The notes beneath the pieces were generated by a model. The model had not been told where the DNA came from and made no database searches. It saw only the letters and a program-made list of their open reading frames with translations. From Alphaproteobacteria bacterium (GTDB taxonomy: Bacteria > Pseudomonadota > Alphaproteobacteria > Rhizobiales > GCA-2746425), in assembly GCA_024743215.1 (NCBI GenBank), contig JANSWZ010000006.1, positions 124,001-188,000 on the forward strand: 64,000 bases of DNA, written 5' to 3'. Shown here one piece after another: positions 46,064 through 56,135 of this stretch. Both the position numbers and the translations under genes were made by a program. How positions within the stretch are numbered: position 1 is the stretch's first letter; every line of letters begins with the position of its first letter.

Positions 46064-47071
46064 ATGAAACTTGCCTCACTCAGAAATGACACGCGAGACG
46101 GGCAATTGGTGGTGGTCTCAAAAGATCTGACCCAATGTTCTGAGGTCAGTCACATAGCCGATACACTTCAGGAGGCACTCGACAATTGGCCCGTGCTGGC
46201 ACCGCGCCTCCAACGTGTTGCCGATGGCGTTGAAACCGGTGCCCAGCCAACACAGCGTTTTCGGGAGCATGATGCGCTCTCACCCCTCCCCCGCGCCTAT
46301 CAATGGGCTGACGGTTCGGCCTATGTGAACCATGTGGAACTGGTGCGCAAAGCGCGTGGTGCAAACATGCCTCCCTCGTTCTGGGAAGATCCGCTGATGT
46401 ATCAGGGCGGCTCGGATTCCTTCATCGCACCCCGTGATCCCATCAAGCTGGCCGATGAGGCCTATGGCATTGATATGGAAGGTGAGCTGGCCGTTATTGT
46501 TGATGATGTGCCCATGGGCTGCGACATCGCCACAGCCAGCGCCGCCATCCGCCTCATCATGCTGGTCAATGATGTGTCCCTGCGCGCTTTGATTCCCGGT
46601 GAATTGGGCAAGGGCTTTGGCTTCTTCCACTCCAAACCCTCCAGCGCCTTCTCTCCAGTTGCTGTCACCCCCGATGAATTGGGAGATGCATGGGATGGCA
46701 GCAAACTTCATCTGCCTCTGGATGTGGATTTGAATGGAGAGGCTTTTGGCCGCGCCAATGCAGGCATCGACATGACCTTCGATTTCGGCCAGCTCATTGC
46801 CCATGCGGCCAAAACACGGCCCCTGGGCGCCGGGACCATCATCGGTTCAGGCACCGTTTCCAACAAGCTGAATGACGGACCCGGCAAACCGGTTTCAGAA
46901 GGCGGTGTTGGCTATTCCTGCATTGCCGAAATCCGCATGATTGAAACCATCGAAGACGGCACACCGGCCACGCCTTTCATGCAGTTCGGCGACAGCGTGC
47001 GCATCGAAATGAAAGACAAGGATGGCCATTCCATTTTTGGTGCCATTGAACAAAGCGTGGAGAAAGCATAA
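46064..47071 (+). CDS. Fumarylacetoacetate hydrolase family protein
   Basis: A 335-residue FAH-family enzyme, expected to cut fumarylacetoacetate to fumarate and acetoacetate as the last step of homogentisate breakdown. Metal-binding glutamates are in the D-M-E-G-E-L-A-V-I-V-D-D-V region (about residue 145), followed by V-N-D-V-S-L-R and P-L-G-A-G-T-I-I-G-S-G-T-V-S-N. The N-terminal domain is longer than in the short FAHD1-type proteins, as in bacterial FahA. Its stop overlaps the MBL start (TAATG). Confidence 0.9.
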   Translation: MKLASLRNDTRDGQLVVVSKDLTQCSEVSHIADTLQEALDNWPVLAPRLQRVADGVETGAQPTQRFREHDALSPLPRAYQWADGSAYVNHVELVRKARGANMPPSFWEDPLMYQGGSDSFIAPRDPIKLADEAYGIDMEGELAVIVDDVPMGCDIATASAAIRLIMLVNDVSLRALIPGELGKGFGFFHSKPSSAFSPVAVTPDELGDAWDGSKLHLPLDVDLNGEAFGRANAGIDMTFDFGQLIAHAAKTRPLGAGTIIGSGTVSNKLNDGPGKPVSEGGVGYSCIAEIRMIETIEDGTPATPFMQFGDSVRIEMKDKDGHSIFGAIEQSVEKA

Positions 47072-48021
47072 TGGCCAAGGCATTCGCATCTGCCGGAGAC
47101 ATGGCAGACAAGAAAATCTCCTTTTCCGAAATCGGTGAAGGCCTTTGGGCATTCACCGCCGAAGGTGATCCGAACACCGGCGTCATCATCGGCGATGACA
47201 GTGTCATGATTGTCGACGCACAGGCCACACCGCGCATGGCTGCACAAGTCATTGAGAAAATTCGCACAGTCACTGACAAACCCATCAGCCATGTGGTCCT
47301 GACCCATTATCATGCAGTGCGCGTGTTGGGCGCGTCAGGCTACAATGCCACAGACATCATCATGTCCGAAAAAGCCCGCTCCATGGTGGTGGAACGCGGT
47401 CAGGAAGACTGGGATTCAGAATTTGCCCGCTTTCCGCGCCTGTTTCAGGGCCATGAAAGCATTCCCGGCCTCACATGGCCGACACTCACCTTCAATGACC
47501 GCATGACCGTCTATCTGGGCAAGCGCCGGGTTGATCTCATGTTTATGGGCCGCGCCCATACAGCAGGCGATATTGTGGCCTATGTGCCTGATCAGAATGT
47601 CATGTTCACCGGTGACATCGTGGAATATCACTCCGCCTGCTATTGCGGCGATGGTCATTTCCATGACTGGCCTGGCACATTGCAGAAAATCCGCAATTGG
47701 GATCTGGATGCCATTGCGCCAGGCCGTGGCGATGCGCTGGTTGGCACACAAATGGTCAATGCCGCGCTGGATTCCACCGCAGATTTTGTCACCTCGACCT
47801 ATCGCAGTGTCGCGCGCATTGCTCTGGCTGGCGGTTCCCTGAAAGAAGCGTTTGAAGCCTGCCGTGCCGCCTGTGACAGCAAATTCGGCGACTACGCGAT
47901 CTACGAACATTGCCTGCCGTTCAATGTTGCCCGCGCCTATGATGAAGCACGCGACATCGACACACCCCGCATCTGGACAGCGGACAGAGACCGGGAGATG
48001 TGGGAAAGCCTTCAGGGATAA
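47071..48021 (+). CDS. MBL-fold hydrolase with altered metal motif
   Basis: A 316-residue metallo-beta-lactamase-fold protein. The expected H-x-H-x-D-H is here H-Y-H-A-V-R, so the second-site aspartate/histidine are missing; the downstream H (G-R-A-H-T-A-G-D) and D (F-T-G-D-I-V) ligands are present. It may bind only one metal or have another activity. It overlaps the FAH gene before and the FAD monooxygenase after (TAATG both times), so it belongs to the aromatic catabolism operon. Substrate unknown. Confidence 0.82.
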   Translation: MAKAFASAGDMADKKISFSEIGEGLWAFTAEGDPNTGVIIGDDSVMIVDAQATPRMAAQVIEKIRTVTDKPISHVVLTHYHAVRVLGASGYNATDIIMSEKARSMVVERGQEDWDSEFARFPRLFQGHESIPGLTWPTLTFNDRMTVYLGKRRVDLMFMGRAHTAGDIVAYVPDQNVMFTGDIVEYHSACYCGDGHFHDWPGTLQKIRNWDLDAIAPGRGDALVGTQMVNAALDSTADFVTSTYRSVARIALAGGSLKEAFEACRAACDSKFGDYAIYEHCLPFNVARAYDEARDIDTPRIWTADRDREMWESLQG

Positions 48022-49625
48022 TGGCCTACAGCTACAAGACACAGCCCTATGTGCCTCCCAAAGCCCTGACAGAGGCCGAACCACGCCACAGGGTCGCCAT
48101 CGTGGGTGCAGGACCCATTGGCCTTGCCATGGCCATTGACCTTGCCCTACACGGCGTTCCAAGCGTTATCTTTGCGCAAGGGAACAGTGTATCGGTTGGG
48201 TCACGGGCCATTTGCTGGGCCAAACGCACCCTGGAAATTTTTGACCGGTTGGGCGTTGGCGACCGCATGCTGGCAAAAGGCATCACCTGGAAAATCGGCC
48301 GCCTGTTTCACGGCAAAAAGGAAGTCTACAGCTTCGATCTGCTGCCCGAAGAGGGCCACAAAATGCCAGCCTTCATCAACCTCCAGCAATATTACGTCGA
48401 GGACTATCTGATCGACCGGATTGCCGATTTCCCGGACCTGATTGATCTGCGTTGGCAAAATGAAGTGGTGAGCCATACAGACAAGGGCGACCATGTTGCC
48501 CTGCAGATCAGCACACCCGATGGCACATATGAGGCGGAAGCCGATTATTATCTGGCTTGCGATGGCGCGCGCTCCCCAACCCGCAAACGCATGGGGCTGC
48601 GCTTTACCGGCGAAACCTTTGAAGAACGCTTTCTGATTGCCGATGTGCACATGCCGCAAAGCCCGTTTGGCGACGGCCCGGCAGAACGCTGGTTCTGGTT
48701 CAAGCCGCCGTTTCATCAGGGCCAGTCGGCACTGTTGCACAAACAGCCCGACGATATTTACCGCATTGATCTGCAGCTTGGTTTTGATGCGGATCCGGAT
48801 GTGGAAAAACAGCCGGATCGTGTGATACCGCGCATTCGCCAAATGGTTGGCGATCTGCCCTTCGAGCTGGACTGGGTATCGGTCTACACCTTTACCTGCG
48901 CACGGTTGGAGCGCTTCCTTCATGGCCGAGTGATCTTTGTCGGCGACAGCGCACACATCGTCTCACCCTTCGGCGCCAGAGGCGGCAATGGCGGCATTCA
49001 GGATGTGGATAATCTGGGCTGGAAACTGGCCGCAATTCTGCAGCAGCGGGCCAGTGAGGAATTGCTGGAAAGCTACAATGAAGAACGCACGTTCGGCTCT
49101 GACGAAAACATCCGCAATTCAGCCCGCGCGACCAATTTCATGACGCCCAAAACGGATATGGAACATATTTTCCGCGATGCGGTACTGGATCTGGCCAAAA
49201 CAGAACCCTTTGCCCGCAAGCTGGTCAATTCCGGACGCCTGTCGACACCCTGTTCCTTGAATGGCCTTAACCTTCAGAGCAGTGCAAATGATAATCTCAT
49301 CGGTCAGGCCTGCCCGGACGCGCCTCTAGGTGCGCTCAGCCAATCAAACTGGTTGCTGACTGAAATCGCACACACAGACATGAACACGTTCAAACTCCTG
49401 CTGCCATATGGGTGGACCAGCCCAAGCATGTCAGATGTGCCAGACTTGCCAGACATAGCCGTCATCAACATCGACGAGGCAAATCTGCACTACCAGAACC
49501 GGTTTGGCCCTTCAGCCATATTGCTGCGGCCGGATCAGCATGTGCTGGCAAGATTTACCACACAGGCGGATCTTGAAGCCGGATTGCAATTCACTGTGAA
49601 AACCATACTGGATCAACGAACATGA
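48021..49625 (+). CDS. FAD-dependent aromatic monooxygenase (MhpA/PheA-type)
   Basis: A 534-residue flavoprotein hydroxylase. FAD-binding motifs: V-G-A-G-P-I-G-L-A-M-A (GxGxxG, about residue 28), the D-G-A-R-S segment, and G-D-S-A-H-I-V-S-P-F-G-A-R-G-G-N-G-G-I-Q-D (GD motif). The C-terminal thioredoxin-like domain of phenol-type hydroxylases is short. Together with hmgA and FAH it probably hydroxylates an aromatic acid, but homogentisate synthesis itself normally uses Hpd, which is not in the window. Confidence 0.88.
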   Translation: MAYSYKTQPYVPPKALTEAEPRHRVAIVGAGPIGLAMAIDLALHGVPSVIFAQGNSVSVGSRAICWAKRTLEIFDRLGVGDRMLAKGITWKIGRLFHGKKEVYSFDLLPEEGHKMPAFINLQQYYVEDYLIDRIADFPDLIDLRWQNEVVSHTDKGDHVALQISTPDGTYEAEADYYLACDGARSPTRKRMGLRFTGETFEERFLIADVHMPQSPFGDGPAERWFWFKPPFHQGQSALLHKQPDDIYRIDLQLGFDADPDVEKQPDRVIPRIRQMVGDLPFELDWVSVYTFTCARLERFLHGRVIFVGDSAHIVSPFGARGGNGGIQDVDNLGWKLAAILQQRASEELLESYNEERTFGSDENIRNSARATNFMTPKTDMEHIFRDAVLDLAKTEPFARKLVNSGRLSTPCSLNGLNLQSSANDNLIGQACPDAPLGALSQSNWLLTEIAHTDMNTFKLLLPYGWTSPSMSDVPDLPDIAVINIDEANLHYQNRFGPSAILLRPDQHVLARFTTQADLEAGLQFTVKTILDQRT

Positions 49626-49807
49626 CCGCTACTCCGGACAATCTCAGCCCTCACGGTGATGAGTTCTATGCAGCCTTGATGCAGGCCCATGAAGGGTTGG
49701 CGCTTGCGGACAGTCAGGCACTGAACGCCCGTCTCGTGCTTTTGCTGGCCAATGAAGTGGGTGATCTGAAGCGGCTGAAGCAGCTTCTCGATAAAGCAAA
49801 ACCATAA
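49622..49807 (+). CDS. DUF2783 small protein
   Basis: A 61-residue helical protein. Its ATG overlaps the monooxygenase stop (ATGA), so it is coupled and probably an accessory of that enzyme. DUF2783 proteins of this size occur next to FAD monooxygenases in homogentisate clusters; the core is F-Y-A-A-L-M-Q-A-H-E-G-L and L-L-L-A-N-E-V-G-D. Confidence 0.8.
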   Translation: MTATPDNLSPHGDEFYAALMQAHEGLALADSQALNARLVLLLANEVGDLKRLKQLLDKAKP

Positions 49808-49875
49808 CGCCAGCCCTTAACAATTGGGCAAGCGGAACCGGTTAATATGGTGGGTATCAAAACACCGGAGCCAGC

Positions 49876-50844
49876 ATGTCCCAGGCCCTCACATTTGCCG
49901 ATCCAAAGCTGCTTGATCACCGACGGGCCTGGCTCAGCCATCTTGAAAATGGCAAACGCCACACCCCAAAGACCATTGAGGCCTATGAGCGCGATTCCCG
50001 TCAGTTTCTGACATTCCTGTCGCAGCATCTGGGCGCATCAGCCGGCGTGCGGCACCTGCGGGAATTGAGAATTACCGACTTGCGCAGCTTTCTGGCGTCC
50101 CGGCGTGGCAGCGGCAGTGGCGCACGCTCATTGGCGCGCAGCCTTGCTGGTATCCGTTCATTTTTTGCCTTTTTGCGCAAACAGAACATTGTCGATGTCA
50201 CGGCTGCAAATGCGCTGACGACTCCCAAACAACCCAAAAGCCTGCCCCGTCCGGTAGGCGCTTCAGAAGCCAGCGCAATGCTGGAAGAAGCGCTTGAGCC
50301 AAACGTTGAGTCCGAGGCCTGGGTCGGTGCCCGTGATGCCGCAATTCTCAGCCTGCTCTATGGCTGCGGATTACGTATTTCCGAGGCTTTGGGCCTATCT
50401 TTAAAAGATGTGGATGCACTTCAAACAGGAGTGATGAAGGTTACCGGCAAAGGCGGCAAGGAACGCCTTGTACCCGTTCTACCAGCAGTCATCGAAGCGG
50501 TCAGCCTGTATGGTTCGCTCTGCCCCTTCATTATCGCCTATGCCGACAATCCCGAAGCACCCCTGTTTTTCGGTGTGCGCGGCAAGCGGTTGAACCCGCG
50601 CATAGTCCAAAAAGCCGTGGAAGATTTGCGCATGCGTCTTGGCCTGCCGTCCAGCGCCACGCCCCATGCCCTGCGCCACGCCTTTGCAACCCATTTGCTG
50701 GCAGGTGGCGGCGATCTGCGCACCATTCAGGAACTTCTGGGCCATGCCAGCCTGTCGACGACGCAAATCTACACGCAAGTGGATACACGGCATCTGCTGT
50801 CTGTTTACACCAAGGCGCATCCCCGCATGATTGCGGGTGAGTGA
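49876..50844 (+). CDS. xerC: Tyrosine recombinase XerC
   Basis: A 322-residue site-specific recombinase that resolves chromosome dimers at dif. N-terminal SAM-like core-binding domain at residues 10-110, catalytic domain after that with R (G-L-R-I-S-E-A-L-G), K (G-K-G-G-K-E-R), H-x-L-R-H (H-A-L-R-H-A-F), H (L-G-H-A-S-L-S-T) and the tyrosine in T-Q-I-Y-T-Q. Full length, and beside lolA and ftsK, so it is the housekeeping enzyme rather than a phage or integron integrase. GGAG precedes the ATG. Confidence 0.92.
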   Translation: MSQALTFADPKLLDHRRAWLSHLENGKRHTPKTIEAYERDSRQFLTFLSQHLGASAGVRHLRELRITDLRSFLASRRGSGSGARSLARSLAGIRSFFAFLRKQNIVDVTAANALTTPKQPKSLPRPVGASEASAMLEEALEPNVESEAWVGARDAAILSLLYGCGLRISEALGLSLKDVDALQTGVMKVTGKGGKERLVPVLPAVIEAVSLYGSLCPFIIAYADNPEAPLFFGVRGKRLNPRIVQKAVEDLRMRLGLPSSATPHALRHAFATHLLAGGGDLRTIQELLGHASLSTTQIYTQVDTRHLLSVYTKAHPRMIAGE

Positions 50845-50868
50845 GGAACTTTGCAGGCGGTCAAAGCT

Positions 50869-50959
50869 AGGTTCTCGAAACAAGTCCGAGAACGACGGCT
50901 GGTTTGGGGTCGAAAACATCGCCACCACCGTCATCCTCGGACTTGTTCCAAGGATCCAC
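50869..50959. repeat. Paired inverted palindromic repeats, copy 3
   Basis: GTTCTCGAAACAAGTCCGAGAAC-like unit at 50871-50893 and the inverted TCATCCTCGGA-CTTGT-TCCAAGGATCCA unit at 50931-50958. The arms are more diverged than in copies 1 and 2, and the pair is closer together. It lies between the convergent xerC and lolA genes. Confidence 0.75.
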
Positions 50960-50976
50960 AGCGGCGCGTCAGAAAC

Positions 50977-51654
50977 CTATTGCCGTTCGGAAATCGCAAT
51001 CCGGCCATAGGGAATCTTGAACAGCTCTTTGTTCCAGTCCATGCCACCCTTCAGATTATACACAGCGACCGTCGTATCCAGTCCCTGAGCATCGGTTACG
51101 GTCCATTGCCGCAATTCCTTGGTGGCGCGGTCAAACAGCAATGTCACCCTGCCTTTTCCGAACATGCTTTCCTCGACCATTGTCACGGTAACAATATCGG
51201 CTTCAACCTTGATGTCATTAACTTTGGAATCGTTCAGGAAATCCACCTTGTCGGACAATAGAAACCGCAAAGGTGTTTTTGACAAAGGCCACAAATCCCA
51301 GGTTTGCAAAGCGCGATCGTGAATCACCACCGATTTGCCATCCGACATGATCTGAATCTTGGATGGGGAATCGTAACGGAAGTGAATCTTTCCAGGCCGA
51401 TCCAGCGCAAACACGCCTTCTGCCTTTTCACCATTGGGGCCAAACTGGACAAAATCGCCACCCATAGTCCGCATGTCGTTCAGACTTGCAGCAATGTCTT
51501 GCACCACCTGACCATTTGTCTGCGCCCGTGCCGGCTGAATCATCGTAGCAAGTGCCAGCATGATCACAAACCACAGCGAGAACAAGCCAAAAGCCAGTCG
51601 CACATTTGATGTCACAGCTTTGACCCTTGCGGTCTGCGATGAATTTTGAGTCAT
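50977..51654 (-). CDS. lolA: Outer-membrane lipoprotein carrier LolA
   Basis: A 225-residue periplasmic chaperone that carries lipoproteins from the inner to the outer membrane. Long N-region, then hydrophobic core A-F-G-L-F-S-L-W-F-V-I-M-L-A-L-A and cleavage near A-R-A-Q. The mature domain has the LolA eleven-strand pattern, with D-R-P-G-K-I-H-F-R-Y and L-R-Q-W-T-V-T-D-A-Q-G. ATG 51654 is used instead of TTG 51666. It lies downstream of ftsK on the same strand. Confidence 0.9.
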   Translation of the reverse strand: MTQNSSQTARVKAVTSNVRLAFGLFSLWFVIMLALATMIQPARAQTNGQVVQDIAASLNDMRTMGGDFVQFGPNGEKAEGVFALDRPGKIHFRYDSPSKIQIMSDGKSVVIHDRALQTWDLWPLSKTPLRFLLSDKVDFLNDSKVNDIKVEADIVTVTMVEESMFGKGRVTLLFDRATKELRQWTVTDAQGLDTTVAVYNLKGGMDWNKELFKIPYGRIAISERQ

Positions 51655-51750
51655 GTCACTTTCCAATCGACAACGTATTTCGCTCTTATGAATCAGCTAG
51701 GAAGCTACTGTGGCAAAATCACGGCTGCCACAAAATGGAACTAATCCGAT

Positions 51751-54615
51751 TCAAATGGTCTCTTCTGCATTGCCAACCAGAATATCACGTTTTCCGGCAT
51801 GGTTGGGCGCACTAATCACGCCTTCTTCTTCCATTTTTTCAATGATGGACGCCGCACGATTATATCCGATCGAGAGCCGTCTTTGCACATAGCTGGTTGA
51901 GGCCTTCTTGTCCCGCAGCACGATGGCAACGGCCTGATCATAAAGATCACCCTCGCCGCCGTCGCTGCTGCCACCGGTCATGGCCTCCAGAACAGCAGAG
52001 GTTTCAACTTCATCCTCATTGGTAATGGCTTCAAGATACTCCGGCACGCCCTGACTTTGCAGATGCGCAACCACTTCTTCAACTTCATTGTCACCCACGA
52101 ATGGACCGTGGACACGCTGAATACGCCCGCCACCGGCCATGAACAACATGTCACCCATGCCCAGAAGCTGCTCAGCACCCTGTTCACCCAGAATGGTTCG
52201 GCTATCGATCTTGGACGTCACCTGGAACGAAATCCGAGTTGGGAAGTTGGCCTTGATCGTTCCGGTAATGACATCCACAGACGGACGCTGTGTGGCCATC
52301 ACCACATGAATACCGGCAGCACGCGCCATCTGCGCAAGTCGCTGAACGGTGCCTTCAATTTCCTTGCCGGCGACCATCATCAGATCTGCCATCTCGTCGA
52401 TGATCACAACGATATATGGCATTGGCTCGAGTTTCAGCTCTTCCTGCTCGTAAATCGCCTCACCCGTCTCATGGTCAAATCCGGTCTGGACGGTACGGGT
52501 GATCACTTCGCGTTTTTTGGATGCCTGTTTCACCCGGCTGTTGAAGCCATCAATGTTTCGCACGCCAAGCTTGGACATTTTCTTGTAGCGGTCTTCCATT
52601 TCCCGCACAGTCCATTTCAGCGCCACAACCGCCTTTTTCGGGTCGGTCACAACAGGTGTCAGCAAATGCGGAATACCGTCATAAACCGACAGCTCCAGCA
52701 TTTTTGGATCAATCATGATCAAGCGACATTCTTCAGGCCGCATCCGGTACAGGATCGACAGGATCATGGTATTGATCGCAACGGATTTACCAGACCCTGT
52801 AGTACCAGCCACCAGCAAATGCGGCATCTTTGCCAGATCAGCAATAACGGCCTCACCGCCAATGGTTTTACCAAGGCACAAGGCCAGCTTCGCCTTGGTT
52901 TTCTCAAAATCGGTGGAATCCAGCAATTCGCGTAAATACACAGTTTCACGCTTTGAATTTGGCAACTCGATACCAATGGCATTGCGGCCGGGAATGACAG
53001 CTACACGGGCAGCAATAGCGCTCATGGAACGGGCAATATCATCGGCCAATCCGATCACACGGGAGGATTTGATGCCCGGTGCCGGCTCCAGCTCATAAAG
53101 CGTGACAACGGGACCAGGGCGAACATTGATGATTTCGCCGCGTACACCAAAGTCTTCCAGCACACCTTCCAGCAATCTTGCATTCTGCTCCAGCGCATCT
53201 GTGTTCAAATTGGCACTGGCAGTCGTTTGCACTGGCTCGGACAGAACATGCAACGATGGCAATTCATAGTCAGCATTACCCAGTAAATCCGGTTGTGCTT
53301 CGCGGCTGGCGCGGCGACCCGGTTTAGGCTTGGCCTTGGGCACGGTCACGCGATTTTGAGGCGCTGCCTGCGCACGTTGTACCGGTTCGCGCTGTGCAGG
53401 AGCCCGTTGCGCCGGTGGTCTTTCAGCAGTTGTACGCTGCATCGGCACAGGACGCGCAGCACTTACCTGAGTGGCCAGAGGATTAATCCTGACCTCCTGG
53501 TCTTGATAAGGCGCTTCATTGGCCCAGGCTCCACCCGGCTGATCATATTGATCAAGCTCGGCTTGCTGATCTTCATAAGCCGCCCACTCACCATCTGCCC
53601 ACTCGCCCTCTGGCATGTGCTCTTCCTGATCCCATGCTTCCTGCATTTGGTCTTCGTAATAATCCGCCGATTCCTGAGGAACCGCTTGATGAGCCGCAGA
53701 CATGACTGGCTCATTGCGTTGCATCACACGCACGCGCGATTTCCGGTTTGCGGTTGGTTTTGGGCGGGCAGACACGATCTTTCGAAAAGACCGTGCGCCC
53801 AGTGCTTTCGTGCTCAGCGCCATATGGGTCAGCGCGCCAAAACCATAGGCAACTGCCGATCCAACACCAAACCCGCGGGAGACTGGTTCGTCAAACTCAT
53901 CCAGTGGCGCGTCCATAGGCGACGGTAGATCTGGTTCAGATTGTGGCGAAATGGACCCTGCAGGAGATCGGCTCCAGGCGGTCAGAACAAAACATGCGAA
54001 ACACGCCACTCCCAGTATCAGAGCCGTCAGATAGCCAATTACGCCTTTGAACAGATCTCCAAAGGCGGCAACGGGCAGCCAGATCATGACATCCCCAACC
54101 ACGCCGCCAAGCCCCATCGGCAATGGCCAATTGGACGTCACCGGAAGCGCAGACATGGTGCCAGCAGCAAACACCATCGCCAGAACCGTATAGCCAAGTC
54201 GGCGCTTGAAACGATAAAGGCTTTGGCCAAACATCATGCGCCAGCCCCATATCGCCAGTATCAGGACAAGAAGAATGGAGCCAAGACCAAAGAACTGCAT
54301 GAACAGATCAGACGCAATTGCGCCTGGCGCACCCAAAGCATTTTGAACCGGGCCCGAGGCCGCAAAATTGAGGCTGGGATCCTCAACTGACCATGTGGCA
54401 AGAGCAGCTGCTGCTGCTGCGGCTCCTGCAATCAGAATCAGGCCTGTGGCCGCCGACAAATTACGCCCAAGCCAGTAACGAAAGCCACGTCGCTCGGAAA
54501 TTGCCGGAGCCTGATTGGCATAGGCCAGTTGCTCTGCAATTTGTTGATCGGCGTCATAGTCCACATAATTCAGTGGGCCGGCCGTATGGGCTTGAAAAGA
54601 AGCAGCATTACGCAT
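51751..54615 (-). CDS. ftsK: DNA translocase FtsK
   Basis: A 954-residue divisome protein. Four hydrophobic segments in residues 45-260 anchor it at the septum; a proline/glutamine/arginine-rich linker (repeats of P-A-Q-R type) follows; the motor has Walker A G-T-T-G-S-G-K-S and Walker [12 protein letters not shown]; the gamma domain at the end ([16 protein letters not shown]) recognises KOPS and activates XerCD. ATG 54615 overlaps the aminotransferase stop codon; the frame from 54681 would lie inside that gene. xerC lies close by, fitting its partnership in dimer resolution. Confidence 0.94.
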   Translation of the reverse strand: MRNAASFQAHTAGPLNYVDYDADQQIAEQLAYANQAPAISERRGFRYWLGRNLSAATGLILIAGAAAAAAALATWSVEDPSLNFAASGPVQNALGAPGAIASDLFMQFFGLGSILLVLILAIWGWRMMFGQSLYRFKRRLGYTVLAMVFAAGTMSALPVTSNWPLPMGLGGVVGDVMIWLPVAAFGDLFKGVIGYLTALILGVACFACFVLTAWSRSPAGSISPQSEPDLPSPMDAPLDEFDEPVSRGFGVGSAVAYGFGALTHMALSTKALGARSFRKIVSARPKPTANRKSRVRVMQRNEPVMSAAHQAVPQESADYYEDQMQEAWDQEEHMPEGEWADGEWAAYEDQQAELDQYDQPGGAWANEAPYQDQEVRINPLATQVSAARPVPMQRTTAERPPAQRAPAQREPVQRAQAAPQNRVTVPKAKPKPGRRASREAQPDLLGNADYELPSLHVLSEPVQTTASANLNTDALEQNARLLEGVLEDFGVRGEIINVRPGPVVTLYELEPAPGIKSSRVIGLADDIARSMSAIAARVAVIPGRNAIGIELPNSKRETVYLRELLDSTDFEKTKAKLALCLGKTIGGEAVIADLAKMPHLLVAGTTGSGKSVAINTMILSILYRMRPEECRLIMIDPKMLELSVYDGIPHLLTPVVTDPKKAVVALKWTVREMEDRYKKMSKLGVRNIDGFNSRVKQASKKREVITRTVQTGFDHETGEAIYEQEELKLEPMPYIVVIIDEMADLMMVAGKEIEGTVQRLAQMARAAGIHVVMATQRPSVDVITGTIKANFPTRISFQVTSKIDSRTILGEQGAEQLLGMGDMLFMAGGGRIQRVHGPFVGDNEVEEVVAHLQSQGVPEYLEAITNEDEVETSAVLEAMTGGSSDGGEGDLYDQAVAIVLRDKKASTSYVQRRLSIGYNRAASIIEKMEEEGVISAPNHAGKRDILVGNAEETI

Positions 54616-55945
54616 GAGACTTACCTGTCTGCTTGGATCGATTTTGTGATTTTGAAATATTTTTCTTCGGCAATTGGTCAAGACACTGCCTGAAACGGGT
54701 CATGGCAATCTCCGTCGTTGCCAGATCGTGGACCAGCGCCACACGAATCCGGCCATCGGATCGATTGATGGGTCCATTTGTCGGATGCCGGTCTATTCCC
54801 GCACCTGAACTGTCAGGCTCGTCTGCAGTCAGATACGCGCCTGGGACAACCCGCAGACCTGCGCTCTTCCAAAGGTGCAGCGCCATGTCTTCACCGCACA
54901 TATATGGGCTGCAATCAGCCCAAAGGAAAAACCCGCCATCGGGAATATCCAGCGGCAGCGCATCGGAAAGGATGGTTCGGGCCAGTTCAAATTTTTCATT
55001 GTAGAGCCGCCGGTTTTCGGCCACATGGACTTCATCGCCAAAGGCTTTGGCAGCCACAGCCTGTAGCGGCATCGGTACCTGCGGGGCAGCCATATTGCGA
55101 AACTTCGTGACATCGCTCACAAACTGCGCATCGCCCGCCAGAAAGCCAACCCGCAGCCCTGGCAAACTGGAGCGTTTGGACAGGGAATTGAAGCTGATAA
55201 TGTGACTGGCCGAACCCGTCAGCTTTGCCGCTTCCAGTATGCCCTGGGGCGCCACGTCACGATAGATTTCCGAATAGCACTCATCAGCGAGAATCATGAA
55301 ATCATGCTGCCGGGCCAGCGCAATCAAATCCTGCCAATAGCTCATCGGCGCAGAATTACCTTGCGGATTGGCCGGTGAAGCAATGTAAACTGCAATTGTT
55401 TCTTTCAGAACCGAAGGCGAAAGAGCCGAAAAGTCCGGCAGTCCATCCAAATTGTCTGAAGCTGATTCTGGCGGGCTGAGAAAACGGCATCCAGCCGCCT
55501 GCGCCGCTGCTGCATAGGTCTGGTAAAATGGATTTGGCGAGAACACCACAGGTGCAGCCACAGGCTTTCGGCGTTTGGCCTCAAAGAGCGCGTAGAACAG
55601 ACCTTCCCGCGACCCGTTTAATGGCAATATCGCATCTTCATCGATGAAGCTGTCCAGCCCGTATCTGTTGTCCAGCCATTGACGCACAGCGTTGCGGAAT
55701 TCGGGCGTTCCCTTGATTGCAGGATAGCGACCAAAACCATTCACATTTTCTGCAAGAACCGATGCAACAAAGTCTGGAATTGCGTGTTTGGGTTCACCAA
55801 CCCCCAGATCGATTCTGGACTGTCCTGGCTCATGCCCGCTCAAAAGCGCAGTTAGCCGCTGAAACGGCGACCCCGGTAACACCAGAGACACCGCACCACC
55901 ATCTTCACCATGACTTTTTGACTTATCGGACTGGGCCGAACCCAT
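54608..55945 (-). CDS. PLP aminotransferase class I/II, DapC-like
   Basis: A 445-residue fold-type I aminotransferase. PLP-binding lysine in [13 protein letters not shown], with A-S-P-A-N-P-Q-G-N (substrate/PLP asparagine) and [11 protein letters not shown] (PLP aspartate). The class resembles N-succinyl-diaminopimelate aminotransferase DapC, which fits the lysine/peptidoglycan pathway, but other class I aminotransferases cannot be excluded. It overlaps ftsK by eight bases and a basic tail of 25 residues ([11 protein letters not shown]) is unusual. Confidence 0.82.
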   Translation of the reverse strand: MGSAQSDKSKSHGEDGGAVSLVLPGSPFQRLTALLSGHEPGQSRIDLGVGEPKHAIPDFVASVLAENVNGFGRYPAIKGTPEFRNAVRQWLDNRYGLDSFIDEDAILPLNGSREGLFYALFEAKRRKPVAAPVVFSPNPFYQTYAAAAQAAGCRFLSPPESASDNLDGLPDFSALSPSVLKETIAVYIASPANPQGNSAPMSYWQDLIALARQHDFMILADECYSEIYRDVAPQGILEAAKLTGSASHIISFNSLSKRSSLPGLRVGFLAGDAQFVSDVTKFRNMAAPQVPMPLQAVAAKAFGDEVHVAENRRLYNEKFELARTILSDALPLDIPDGGFFLWADCSPYMCGEDMALHLWKSAGLRVVPGAYLTADEPDSSGAGIDRHPTNGPINRSDGRIRVALVHDLATTEIAMTRFRQCLDQLPKKNISKSQNRSKQTGKSHA

Positions 55946-55990
55946 GAAACACTACCTGAAAATACGCAGAACTAGCCTGAATAGTAGGGG

Positions 55991-56019
55991 CTTTTGGTTA
56001 AGCGCTCTTTAACCAAAAG
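55991..56019. other. Perfect hairpin upstream of the aminotransferase gene
   Basis: CTTTTGGTTAA and TTAACCAAAAG arms with a 7-base loop, 46 bases from the aminotransferase start. It could be an operator or a leader hairpin; it directly abuts the amtB terminator. Confidence 0.45.
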
Positions 56020-56021
56020 AA

Positions 56022-56050
56022 AAACCCGGATTGGGAGCCAATCCGGGTTT
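56022..56050 (-). terminator. Rho-independent terminator of amtB
   Basis: A 13-pair perfect stem (AAACCCGGATTGG) with a 3-base loop, followed on the minus strand by TTTTTCTTTT. It lies 86 bases after the amtB stop. Confidence 0.88.
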
Positions 56051-56092
56051 CATACGCTGCCAAAAGGAGGAGAAAGCAGCGCAGTTTCAAAA

Positions 56093-56120
56093 TTGTCCGG
56101 CGAGGCTGCCCGCCGGACAA
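56093..56120 (-). other. GC-rich hairpin just after amtB
   Basis: TTGTCCGGCG and CGCCGGACAA arms (10 pairs, perfect) with an 8-base loop, 16 bases after the amtB stop. It lacks a T tract and may protect the 3' end of the transcript. Confidence 0.5.
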
Positions 56121-56135
56121 ATCATTTCAGAAGGA

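Noticed and set aside
44778-46067. Long rightward frame of 429 codons
   Set aside because: It is antisense to the two DUF2585 genes, rich in H, Q, R and without any family feature; a shadow of the coding strand.
40546-50959. Palindromic repeats as a CRISPR array
   Set aside because: Only paired inverted copies at three distant loci with non-uniform spacing; no array.
52057-52935. Rightward frame of 292 codons
   Set aside because: Antisense to ftsK, no ribosome site or family pattern.
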